Positions 1 to 9,920 of a DNA stretch of 64,000 nucleotides are shown here, piece after piece. Position 1 is the first letter of the stretch. Every line of letters starts with the position of its first letter. The notes below the pieces were generated by a model, which worked only from the letters and a program-made list of their open reading frames with translations, ran no database searches and was not told where the DNA came from. Position numbers and translations under genes: made by a program. This stretch comes from Trichuris trichiura (lineage: Eukaryota; Nematoda; Enoplea; Trichinellida; Trichuridae), in contig JBAJFE010000002.1 of NCBI GenBank assembly GCA_037903355.1, forward strand, positions 305,501-369,500, in the 5' to 3' direction.

Positions 1-759
1 CGCATTGCGTAGACCAAACGGCATCTTGAAGAATTCAAACAAGCCGAATGGTGTCGTCACAGCTGTTTTAGGTATATCCCTGGGGTTCACAGGCACTTGG
101 TAGTAGGCACGCTCGAGATCGATCTTTGAGAAAATCGTCTTGCCATATAAATTCTCGTTGAAATCAGCGAGGTGAGGCAACGGATAGCGGTCCGGCTTGG
201 TGATGCGGTTGAGCTTGCGAAAATCACCGCATGGCCGCCATTGTCCTGGTTGCTGCTTCGGCACTAAGTGGAGGGGAGATGACCAACTACTGTTGGATGG
301 TCTGATGATCCCCTGTCGAAGCAAGTCGCTGAAGTGCGTCTTCGCGATGCGCAGTCGCTCTGGTGCCAGTCGTCGGGGTCTCGCAAAGACGGGAGGTCCA
401 GTAGTGTCAATTGTATGTTGGAAATGCTCTAGCTGGTTTCGCTTGTGCTCAGTGTCAGGCCCATATTGCTCTTGTGTCTCTACGAAGCGTTTCAGAAGCT
501 TGCCAAGCTTATCTTCTTTTACTATGACCACTGCTGCTGTGTCGCCCGGAGACTCTTCGGAGCGTTCCCTCGACTGGAAGACCCGGCTGTTGGCAAGATC
601 GATCACTAGGTGATGATGGTGAATGAAGTCTGTCCCAATGATCGCCGTTTCCACGTTAGCCACGGTGAATGTCCACTTTGCTGGTGGCAATACATCGAAA
701 TGGACTGTGAGTGTCTTGGACCCATGGACAGTCACTGGCGTGCCGTTGATGGCATATTA

Positions 760-955
760 CAGTGTTTCTCAACGTGGGCCCTGGGGCTCCCCTGGGGGGC
801 CCTTGGAGATTTTAGGGTAGCCCTGGAAGCCAGGGGGCCCTCGAGGATAATGCGGCAGGACATTGTCCCAATAAACGGTGGGCCCTTACAAGGATTAGGG
901 GGGGCCCTGACAAGGCCTAGGGGACCCCTGGGGCAAAACAGGTTGAGAAACTATG
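760..955. mobile_element. hAT MITE inserted in the Gypsy protease region
   Basis: A 196-bp element rich in GGGCCC blocks. Its terminal inverted repeats are CAGTGTTTCTCAAC on the left and, read in reverse complement, CATAGTTTCTCAAC on the right. The flanking 8-mers gcatatta (752-759) and gcatatac (956-963) match at 6 of 8 positions, as expected for an aged hAT target-site duplication. It has no coding capacity. Gypsy protease sequence resumes on both sides. Confidence 0.8.
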
Positions 956-1901
956 GCATATACGGAGGCAGTTGACGGTTTCCGCTGGCGATGTGGGTTA
1001 CCTAGTATTCGATTTGCTGGAAGCAGACTCACAGTCGCGCCCGTGTCAACGAGGAAGTTCATTCCAGATCGATGATCGAGTAGGTGGATGCAACGGCTAA
1101 CAGGTTCGGCAGCAACGACGGCCGTCAACATCGTGCGCCGCTGTCGTTTAACCAATTGCATGGTGGGGTGCATTTGCGTGCCCTCCGACCAAAACGGCGG
1201 TGGTAGTAGCACACTGCTTCTTCCTCGACGTCATTGTTGCCTTGAGGCGAATAGGTGCGCCTGACTTGCCTTCGGGACCGCCTGGGCGAAGGGGAGTGCC
1301 TAGGCTGCTGACAGCGCTCTGCCAAAGCGGGGCTGCTGCGCCGGCGGGGTGCCTCCTCGGAATGTAAGGTGAGCTGGCGCACCTTCTTTTCTAGGTCATC
1401 CAACCGTGCTGCTTGTACTTGGTGTGGCAACCGACTCAGGCAAAGTTGTCGGATAACTGATTAACTGCCTTGGTTCGCCTCGGTTGGCATCAACTGTTGT
1501 AGCCGGCGGAGGAAAACGGACGGTGGACGGCCAGCGAGCTCTTCATCAGTTATAGCTTGGCGAATCTGGTGAACCCTGTCATCCATGAGCCTGTCCAAGT
1601 ACACTGCTTTGACAGCTGTGAAAGGCGCGGTTTGCTGATCAGCCGTCAGGATGAAGTCGCGTAGTGTCCCGAGAGTTTCTTCCGGCATCGCACTAAGCGC
1701 CAGCTCGAACATGGTTTCTTCATCGTGAACGTGTCTATGTCGAAAGAACAGATCCAGCCTAGCGAACCAGAGCTCGGGATCCGTGGGTAGAAAAGTAGGA
1801 ACAGCCAGAGGTGTGGGCACTGAGGGCTGGGGTGTCCCTGGCCCGGCAGCTGGCGCGGTGGGCGGCTCAGAGCAGTTTCCTTACTTAGCCATTTTTCGAA
1901 T

Positions 1902-1910
1902 GGGTCACCA
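1902..1910 (-). promoter_or_regulatory. Primer-binding site of the Gypsy element
   Basis: On the minus strand TGGTGACCC follows the candidate LTR end directly and precedes gag. TGGTGACCC is the usual start of the primer site in CsRn1-type elements, which are thought to use tRNA-Trp. Only nine bases were matched. Confidence 0.55.
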
Positions 1911-1911
1911 A

Positions 1912-2047
1912 TGTAGGACACAAGAACAAGAACCGCTTTACTGTTTCAGCTCAAACTGAGTAATGAATAATTCGTGTCTGACTTCCGGTTAATTAGTGAT
2001 GTACGGCAATTGTGTGCTCAGGTTCAGTTGCGAACATGCTCCCTACA
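1912..2047 (-). repeat. Candidate short 5' LTR of the Gypsy element
   Basis: Next to the primer-binding site lies a 136-bp segment whose ends are an inverted TGTAGG/CCTACA pair, as expected for an LTR beginning TG and ending CA. In element orientation its end reads CCTACA, followed by TTGGTGACCC. The second LTR is outside the window, so the length cannot be confirmed and the true LTR may be longer. Confidence 0.45.
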
Positions 2048-2738
2048 GTTACTAATATCAATTAGTCCTGAATAAATAGTCTAATGAAGAACATATTAAA
2101 GAAAATAACAACATACGATAATCCCAGAATATATTGGAATGCGAATTACTTTCAGCATACACCTTTTTAGCTGTAAGCAAAGTATACAGGCTTTTATTGT
2201 TACGGTATTGCTCCGTTATTTCAGTAAAAACAAAGTTTGTACGAAGCTAAGGGCAACACCGTAACAACAATAAAAACTGCATACTCCACAAGAACTACTA
2301 CAATCCCGTACAAAGAAACTCATTTCAACGCTGTAAGCGAAAGGTAAAAGCGCTGAACCTCAGCTGGCACCATTGAGTCTAGTTCGCTTTTAACAACAAT
2401 CACTGCTTGCGCAATACCTTCACGTTAGCTAATGTTGGTGAGGTAGAAGATCTTTTCGACTCTACGGTCCACTTCAGCACATGACACGTCGCTATTCAAG
2501 AGCTCCAAGATCTTTTTTTTCTCTCAGAGAAACAACACTTTAGGGTCCCCCTCTTTGGGTGTGAAGAATTGCTTCGATCACTCACGTCCTTTCTGTCGGT
2601 CATCTCTTACAAATAACTAACGAAAATGAGCAAATGGGTTAATTTTGCTATTAGTGATAACTGAACTACTCACGCACTTTTAGAACACGTTCTCATTGCC
2701 TGTGATAGTCTGCCAATGGCGGGCTACAAGTGCCAATA
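2048..2738. other. Intergenic; imperfect inverted repeat at 2181-2286
   Basis: No gene recognised. Two arms of roughly 30 bases at 2181-2212 and 2250-2286 are imperfect reverse complements sharing the cores TTTTATTGTTACGGT and GTAACAACAATAAAA. This looks like a small foldback of unknown family. The remainder is unremarkable AT-rich sequence. Confidence 0.4.
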
Positions 2739-2746
2739 GTCTAACA

Positions 2747-3209
2747 CAGTGTTTCTCAAGGCCAGGGTCGCCAGGCCCCCTCTTGAGGCTTCCGAGCGTT
2801 TGGGCTCCTCCAATTCTGATCAGTTGATTTCGAGCGCGCTGATTGATCGGATAGGTAGAAGGAGGGTAGCCGGGACGTCATAACGTAGGTACTGCACAAA
2901 ATTCTATGGGGAAAGCGTTTCCCGAACAGCGTGTCGAACACTTACTTTTTCGCCTCCGAGCCGGCTGCCCCCTCAACCCAGTCCTCCTTTCCAGTCAATT
3001 AGAATTGCGGAGAGCAACAGGACGCAGCTTTCTCTTGGGCAGGAGACAGTACCTAACACGCAGGCCATACTTTCCTACGCACTTCAACACGATCGCCCAG
3101 GTGGGGCACGTGCCCGCCACAGCTCCAAAGGGCTCCCTTGGCGATTTGGGCCCCCTAGACGTCAAACGAGCTCCCCGGTGGGGTACATGCCCCACCGTAA
3201 GAATCACTG
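2747..3209. mobile_element. hAT MITE, 463 bp, perfect 8-bp TSD
   Basis: Begins CAGTGTTTCTCAAGG and ends AAGAATCACTG. Both flanks carry the identical 8-mer gtctaaca (2739-2746 and 3210-3217). The interior has GGCCCC blocks at one end and a pair of inverted GTGGGGCA-type motifs at the other. The same element occurs at 54305-54762 in the opposite orientation. Short open frames inside it are chance products of the GC-rich sequence. Confidence 0.9.
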
Positions 3210-3217
3210 GTCTAACA

Positions 3218-6200
3218 TAAATGCTGTTCAGTCAATCAAAGACATCCTGTCTTCAGAGAAAGGCTGCTCAGTGAGTTGACGAGCTAATGCGTCGCAGCTA
3301 TTCTATTAGTAACTAATCGGAGCGCTTCACAGTACACTGAGGTCAACACATTCGTTACGACTGCATGCGAAACTACGGTGGCACTGAGAGATCTTTCATC
3401 GTACGTCGAGGAAGCGCTGAGAGAAATGCTCTTCTTAAGTTAACCTTTCGATGAAATTGTCGTCGGTTGTCTTCTCAGATCTATTACTGTCTTCCTCAGC
3501 TTCATTACTAACCCTTGCTGAATCTTTGTTTAGCATTCTTCCAACGGAGCATTCGCCGACATGTCCTCTTGGACATGGTAACATCTTATTGCCTATGTCT
3601 GTTACGTAGCAGGCATTGCAAGCACATTCTATTCGTTAAATGATGCTGGTTTAGCATATAGTGGTATCATCGTTTTAGTATTCCTCACAGTAGACTAGTG
3701 GACACAGATCTGAGTAGACCAGGGAATCTAGTATTCACTGTTCATTAATGACTGAGACTTGAGAAAGAACATAAGTAACGGAAACTTTCGTGGTACTGTT
3801 AGGCGTAAAGGCTCTGCAGATTTTGCCAATGCTGACTCGACCTTTGGCTAAAGACAACTTGCCGCACAAAGCCGTTCGACTTACAGAACCTTAATAAGGC
3901 GCCTTATGTTCACTATGAACTAGGTCGGTAAAGCGAGAATTATTCGAATGAATCAGAACAAGCGGCACAGGTTAGTAATTCTTTGACCAGTTATCAAACT
4001 TTTATAACACCCTGTCAACGATGACACTTTGCCTTTGATCTGTTATGGCTTGCGAAGGTATCATATATGCTCTGAAGACTATCAAGGTCTACCTGTTTGC
4101 TTTCGAGAGCGAAAGTTACGGCACTTGTTCACAAACGACTACCCCTTTTGCAGTCCCTTAATTAAACACAGTGAACAATGAAGAGTGAATGTTAGAACGA
4201 CGTTTGAACAGGTAATCTGTGTAGCCCAGGTTGATAATCGCGAATAGAATGAAGAACTAAGACAGAGTTCTTATTTTTGCGCCTTTCTTAGGCCTGATAG
4301 GTGTTGTGGTATTCAGAGCTGAATTGAGAATTGTAGCAACAAGAAGAACCACAACATTAACATTCTTTTACTAAGCGCACTGAATAGCGAACGAAAGAAA
4401 ACACAACCAGCTACAGCTAACGACAGCGAAGAGAAAGTGAGCGCCATCAGCTAGGCAGCAAACGGCGTGTTACACAGTTCGCAATCCACCAAACATGAGT
4501 CATCCTGACACGCGTAGTTGCTACACTCATATTGACGTACCAGTTTGCATTCCTCAACAGCACGTTACAGTTGTGATGTGTGGTCTGTCATTTTGCTCAA
4601 ACAAACGGAAGGCAACCAGTTGCACAATCCTTTCCATATTCGTAATTAACTTTGACGTCTCTGTCCCAGTTAATGGAAGGATTATGGCATACCAAGGCAC
4701 CTCTGGTTTTTCATGGGGTAACATGCTCCCGTGACATGATTTTCAGTGGGAGGATGAAAGAACATTCAGACAAAGATGCGAAGCATCAAGTTCAGATGAA
4801 GCACGAGCTGTTCTGATCAGTAAAACCCTTTACCCCTTCATCCGTATCTTGCTCATAAAGACAGCTGCAGGCAACCAAATGTTGCGTGTGTTTAATTAAC
4901 TTCTGCTGGCTACAGAAGCAGAAGCGTTTCGAAAGCTTTGAGACAATCATCTTCTATTGTTACCTAAGCATAAAATTTTTCTCTCAGCCTTCTCAATCTT
5001 CAGCAACTAAAACCCAGGTCGTTTAGCAGCTGTCAGTATTGAGCAACAACCAGCTTGGATGAACATAATGGGGTGGCAGTTCTGACATCCACTTGCACTT
5101 TTCACTAATAGAAGTGGTTAAACTATGGTGTAAATTCCATTTTTTCTACTTAAAATTATTGCAAACCAAACGACATTTGAACTTCAGTAGACTAAGCTGT
5201 GCTGTTATCATTTTCAACCTTTGCTGTTGTTAAAGGACCTCCTAATCCATCAAACAGACAATAGCTCAAGTAAATTTAAAATTTTGCTGCATTAAGCGAC
5301 CTTACAATGTTTCTTCAGAAATTGTATGCAGCCTTTCTGAGACAGTCAATATTCAAGCTTAACTGCTTCTATGGATAAGGAATTTTATTACTATTCATAA
5401 GCCATCATGACTTAAGAAGGTGACTTACAATAGTATGAGGTACGTATGCCTAATTTTGCGAAATGAAAAACTAAAAGCAACGGGTGAGTGATAGCTCATC
5501 ATAATAACACGGGGTATTAGCATTATGCGCAGGGTTGAGAAGACATAAGAATAGAAAAAACCATTTTCTCAGGTCACATGATGTAATCTTATTACTATGT
5601 ACACAAAAAACGACACTGCGCTGCTATTATGTTCAGCAGCGATTCGTCAATCGCTGGTAAAAATTAAGTCATTGTTTTCTGAAGACAAACCGCGTTGAGT
5701 CAAATCCACAGATAAAAAGACCTCAGATAACGAGGGCCTACTGTAAACGTGAATTTAACGAAGGGGTTGCCAAACCGCAGGAAGTTTCATTCTGAAAAAC
5801 GCACCTGTTAGGAAGGAAGCAAAAAGGGAGAAAAATTAAAATAGCCCGGAGGGTCGCAATAACTGGAAAAGCTAAAGGGTTAAAGGAACTTATTTTAAAG
5901 TCGTTGAGAATTTTATGTCTGTCAGCAGTCTCATTCTTTTAAAGGGCTCTTGCTTATTCCTTGCTACCTTTCATGCTCACTCCATGTCCTTATTTTTGTG
6001 CAATCATTTAAAGGGGCAACAGTTGAAGCGGAGAATCATCTGATGACTTTATTCATAAGCACCGATCCGACCTTGACATAGACTATAGCAAAAACTGTCG
6101 CCATTAGATAACACCCGTAAACAAGCCCGGTTCAATGCTAGCGATACTTCCTGCTGCAATACTGTATCGCACCTCATTAGAGTTAGTCACATGCTGCCCA

Positions 6201-6594
6201 TTAAACAAAGTGGAAAAATTAACGGGATCTTCGTTGCTGCTGGGAGCTGCGGGTCCTGTTGTCAGCGCACTAGGGGAAGTGCTGTTCTCGAATGGAGGAA
6301 TAAACACTGTAGGACCAATGTTTGTGCCATCCGTGACTGTTAAGCGTTAACTCTGTTTCAATTGCTCTCAGTGCAGCCGACATATTCGCTCTAGCGTTAA
6401 CAGCCTGAAGCTTATAAGATTCAGCAGTACGGCATGTAAGGAGGTTAAATTTCGACTCGTTAAGTCGACACCGTCGAGACGGTCCCCAAGATACAAATTA
6501 TTAGTATTAAGCAAGTTCTCCTGCAGGTGAAATGATCAATATGCGTTTGTTTAAGACGAATCCGTGAAGACGCAAAGGCTGTGAGGTGGGGTCA
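3218..6594. other. 3.4 kb with no recognised gene
   Basis: AT-rich sequence with only short scattered open frames. A segment at about 5750-5815 ends in the motif AAAAACGCACC, also present beside the PLE copy at 61.7 kb, so it may be a PLE 5' scrap. A minus-strand frame at 6307-6104 is Ser/Thr/Pro-rich but matches nothing I know. Confidence 0.35.
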
Positions 6595-7012
6595 TCAACT
6601 GATCCGAATTCATACACTAGTTTTATCTTCAAGCTTGCCGGTGCTGCAGTTTCTTGGGAAGCAAGAAAGTAAGGTACAGTGGCATTAAGCAGTACTGAAG
6701 CGGAATATATGAACCTCAACGAAGCAGCGAAGGAAGCGTTATCCCTCTAACGTTTCCTGGAAGAAATTGACAGTTCTTTTGCTAGTGTAACCGACGTGTA
6801 AAATGACAATGTGGGGGAACAACTACATGCTAAGAATGCTGTGTTTTACACCAGGACGAAATACATCGACGTATAGCATCACTTTGTACGTAAGGCATGC
6901 TCTGAAAATTTTGTTAATTTTATGTACTTGCGTACGGAAGAAATGCCAGCTGACATCTTCACAAAGTCTTAATGTCCCGAAGCATCTATATTGCCTCAAC
7001 TCATGTCCATAA
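6595..7012 (+). pseudogene. Ty1/Copia RNase H C-terminal relic
   Basis: One reading frame through several stop codons gives the characteristic end of a Copia Pol: LAGAAVSWEARK, VALSSTEAEYMNLNEAAKEA, then FYTRTKYIDV, HHFVRKA and EEMPADIFTKS. VALSSTEAEYM carries acidic residues of the RNase H active site, and the RTKYIDV/HHFVR and MPADIFTK blocks close the Pol protein in this family. At least four in-frame stops are present (after ARK, SLS, TDV and DV), so the copy is old and dead. Integrase and RT are not recognisable upstream. No convincing 3' LTR was found. It is not the missing half of the Copia copy at 42-45 kb in any way I can demonstrate. Confidence 0.75.
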
Positions 7013-7374
7013 ACGCGCATAACCTGAAAAGGGCTGGAAAGCGGTACACTGGCCCAACACTTCAACATCATATATATGTATTTCTTCAATACCATCCAGC
7101 TTAAGTTTAACTTCTAAGCGTAAACCCACGAGAGCAATAAACGACTATGTAGCCGGCAAACAGATACGCTGAAAAGCCCGTCCGATAAAACCTCTCATCC
7201 AACCGAACATTAAATGGGCCAACTACTCGTCCCGCGTTACGATGGCGCACTCAGAATGAAATGGCATCGTTTTACAGTTGTGCAGATGCAACTTCTTGGT
7301 ATGGGACCGGGGATTTTCACGTTAGGTTTCTTTTACGGAATGCTTGTCCCGTTGAAAAATTTTAATTTCAGTTT

Positions 7375-7416
7375 TTCCGGAGCTTTCAGGTCAAACGCGA
7401 CCCATCTTCAGCGGTA
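7375..7416 (-). ncRNA. Hammerhead-ribozyme-like core (PLE pseudo-LTR, left arm)
   Basis: The minus strand reads CTGAAGA, then TGGGTC, a GCGTT loop, TGACCT and GAAAGC. This fits the CUGANGA, stem II, GAAA hammerhead layout. Stem II pairs GGGUC with GACCU through one wobble. Stem III (GCUCCGG) is very short, as reported for PLE hammerheads. Activity is not proven. Confidence 0.6.
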
Positions 7417-8188
7417 TTAAAATGATGTGATAAGTATTGTGCGGGGGTGACGTACGAAATGTTTTAACTGTTTAAAGGCGAGTGTTTTAAAATCGATTTC
7501 TTGGAGTCCTCTGCCTGTCAGCTAGCTATTTCTCCTGTTGTGCATGTATGTTGTTATTCATGTAGTTAATTCATTTTCCAAATTTTTCGTCCATTTCTGA
7601 TCCGCTTGTTCTATCTTTGTAAAGTGTACATGTTGCAATCGTCTAAGCAGATAGTTCATTTTTAAGGTTCTTCTCTATTGTTTTTTTTATGGCTTATCCA
7701 TTTCTGGTTTTTGATTCACGTGTGCATTTGTTCTGTGTAATTTGTCCATTCTTGCCTTGGTAGTTTTCGTCAGTAGTTTTTTGTTTTTCCTTTGTGTATT
7801 TAGTCAAGTGAGCAGCAATTGGAGCGGGTGACAATGTTTGTCCATAGTTAATTTACTTCTACTCCTTAATCTCGATTGTATGTCTCGTTGTGCCTGATGT
7901 ATAGGGTTTCTTACTTTTCCGTAAGCGCACACTGCTTTCGTAGCACAGAACTTTTGGCAGAAGAGTTTGGTTGCAATGTGAGGCGTGTTCCACAACAGCC
8001 AGGCACAGGACGAAAAATCTGGAAAATGAATTAACTACATGAATAACAACATACATGCACATTAGGAGAAATAGCTAGCTGACAGACAGAGGAGGACTCC
8101 AAAAAATCGACTTCAAAATACTCACCTTTAAGCAGTTAAAACATTTCGTACGTCACCCCCGCACAATACTCATCACATTTTAATACCG

Positions 8189-8226
8189 CTGAAGACGGGT
8201 CGCGTTTGAGCCGAAAGCTCCGGAAA
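8189..8226 (+). ncRNA. Hammerhead-ribozyme-like core (PLE pseudo-LTR, right arm)
   Basis: Plus-strand mirror of the core in the left arm: CTGAAGA at 8189-8195, CGGGTC stem, loop, GAGCC and GAAA at 8213-8216. Stem II has one mismatch (GAGCC for GACCC), so this copy is probably weakened. Confidence 0.55.
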
Positions 8227-8925
8227 AACTGAAATTAAAATTTTTTGACGGGACAGGCATTCCGTAAAAGAAACCTAACACGTTTTACAGTTGCTCCCAA
8301 TGCAGAAAAGGTAAAATAATTCTTTATCCTATCGCCACTCGTTGTTCGAACCTATTTAAGTAACTGATCCAATAAATCATGCGTTTTGATCAGACTATAG
8401 CTGTTCTGATGATTGGCTAGCAACATTTGCAGCAGACTGAAGAAACATCTTGAAAGCAATACTATCTCAAAGCGAAACGAAAAAGTCATTGGTGAAACTA
8501 ATCAGGCGATGGAATCTTGCAGCCCAATTGCGCAACAGATGCTTTATGAAAAAAAAACGCAAAGGGTAGCAAGCGTAATTTCAGACTTTACTAATAGCTT
8601 AGGTGATCCCACTGAAAACGGTGCAGAAGTATAGCTAATGAGAAAAAAAGAGAAAACAGCGAATTAGCAAAATACATTTTGCTTGCCGATAATGGAATTT
8701 CAAAAACGTTTCCTCCGAAAGAATGTAAAGCTGGAGGAAACGGACAGATGGAACTAAATTACAACAGCAGCAGCACGTAAACAAATTTAGCGAGAGAGCG
8801 CCAGGAAAACACCTTTGCCTAGACAATGTTAAGAAGGTACAGCACAGCGTGTCGGCAGCCAAAAACGCTAACTGGACGTTTGGAAGGTGGTAATGTGCAA
8901 CGCATACTCAAATAAAGAATGAAAA

Positions 8926-9618
8926 CTATCGCACTGACGGCGAAAGTTGTAAAAAATTGGGAAAAAGCGAGTAACACTGGTTTCTAGACAATGTCTGGGA
9001 CCAAGTTAAGAAAGAGACAAACGCGCAGAGACAGCACAGGTGTATATACACAATAACAACCACGAACGAGGCTCGTGCGCACAATTTGCTTGCACTCAAC
9101 AAAAGAGACGAGGTACGAAACATCAATTGCCCCACGCAACGGGCAGCAAACGGAGTGACACCTTTTTGGAAAAACTTATGGTCACGGACCGGAAAGCAAC
9201 GGAACCCGTGAGCCACGTTCCAAGCAGCCGAATCGGCAGCTAGTAAGAACAAAAATAAAAAACAATAGAAGCCGAACAAAGAAGCTGGCTTCCTCATAAC
9301 CGCTGTCGGCCGGGAAAAAATTTTAAAAAGTAGAAATATGACAAATATGCCAGCAGTAAAACCTTTCCAGCTTTCCTGCAGTTGAAATGGTATACCGTAA
9401 CCGACAGATGACTTCGGTAACGAAACAGCATAAAGGTAACGGAGTGGAAAAACAGGGGAAAACGAGGTGACAATTGGCCTTGATGGAACTAAAAACAACG
9501 AAGTCTTAGCACAGTTAAGTAAAGAAGTAGCAACTGAGATGACCACAGAATTGCTGGTTACAGCGAAGGGTGACGGAGGGTGATTAAGCGTACAAGCGAA
9601 AGCGATAACAGACAACAT
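8926..9618 (-). CDS. Uncharacterised 230-residue open frame, hydrophobic
   Basis: The longest open frame in the window not assignable to a transposon. It begins with Met at 9618. The product is rich in Phe, Leu, Val, Ser and Cys, with several hydrophobic runs such as GIFVIFLLF, FCFLFLFLLAA-like and FVVVIVYIHLCCL that could be membrane segments. I recognise no family. A purine-rich plus strand favours long stop-free, hydrophobic minus-strand frames by chance, no splice structure or conserved motif supports it, and it sits between transposon relics. It may well be spurious. Confidence 0.2.
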   Translation of the reverse strand: MLSVIAFACTLNHPPSPFAVTSNSVVISVATSLLNCAKTSLFLVPSRPIVTSFSPVFPLRYLYAVSLPKSSVGYGIPFQLQESWKGFTAGIFVIFLLFKIFSRPTAVMRKPASLFGFYCFLFLFLLAADSAAWNVAHGFRCFPVRDHKFFQKGVTPFAARCVGQLMFRTSSLLLSASKLCARASFVVVIVYIHLCCLCAFVSFLTWSQTLSRNQCYSLFPNFLQLSPSVR

Positions 9619-9920
9619 GAGAACGAGAAGCGATTGGTATACTAAAAGTGGGTAGAAGAGAGAGCAGAATTCTCCTCGCTACAGTAAAGTATAAGCAGCA
9701 TAGGTACAAAGCCAGGCGAAAGGAGGAAGTTAACACATAGAACAGAACGCATCGTCATCAATCTGCCGCTGAACTATCATACTGAACCAGCGAAAACTGT
9801 ATAGGAGCACACGGACGTACACCTGCTCCCGCTAATTGTCCCGCGTGCACTTCAGCCTGAAATAGTAAAGGCATCATTTTCTGCGAATGGTAATAAAGTC
9901 AGCAGCAGGCTCACAAATTA

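Larger units (their letters stand above)
1..1910 (-). pseudogene. Ty3/Gypsy (CsRn1-type) gag-pol, broken, runs off the left edge
   Basis: Gag, protease and reverse transcriptase of an LTR retrotransposon. From the 5' end (high coordinates) I read a capsid-like gag at 1921-1461, then a zinc knuckle near 1180-1125 of the form C-x2-H-x9-C-x3-C. This CHCC order is typical of the CsRn1 clade; most gags have CCHC. The aspartic protease has FLVDTGATVSLLP and later IIGTDFI. The RT starts with [20 protein letters not shown] and continues through [15 protein letters not shown] to [17 protein letters not shown] at the window edge. The RT YXDD motif, RNase H and integrase lie outside the window. Breaks: gag changes frame near 1820, has an in-frame TAA at about 1461-1463, and a 196-bp MITE lies between the protease active site and its C-terminal part. 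RT and protease are in the same frame. No Met start was assigned for pol. The family call is secure; the copy is dead. Confidence 0.85.
7290..8295 (-). mobile_element. PLE 3' end flanked by inverted pseudo-LTR arms
   Basis: Two arms at about 7290-7575 and 8012-8295 are reverse complements. They enclose about 430 bp matching the 3' part of the PLE copies at 59 and 63.8 kb. On the minus strand the core encodes VVEHASHCNQTLLPKVLCYE, equivalent to the end of the GIY-YIG domain region of the longer copies. Each arm carries a hammerhead-like core, facing each other. The copy is 5'-truncated and its frame is broken. The left boundary begins with the CTTGGTATGGGACC motif that also starts other pseudo-LTR copies. 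Confidence 0.75.

Noticed and set aside
2906..3220. Open frames of 70-104 codons within the 2.7-kb MITE
   Set aside because: They lie wholly inside a non-autonomous hAT element of GC-rich sequence; the sister copy has different frames.
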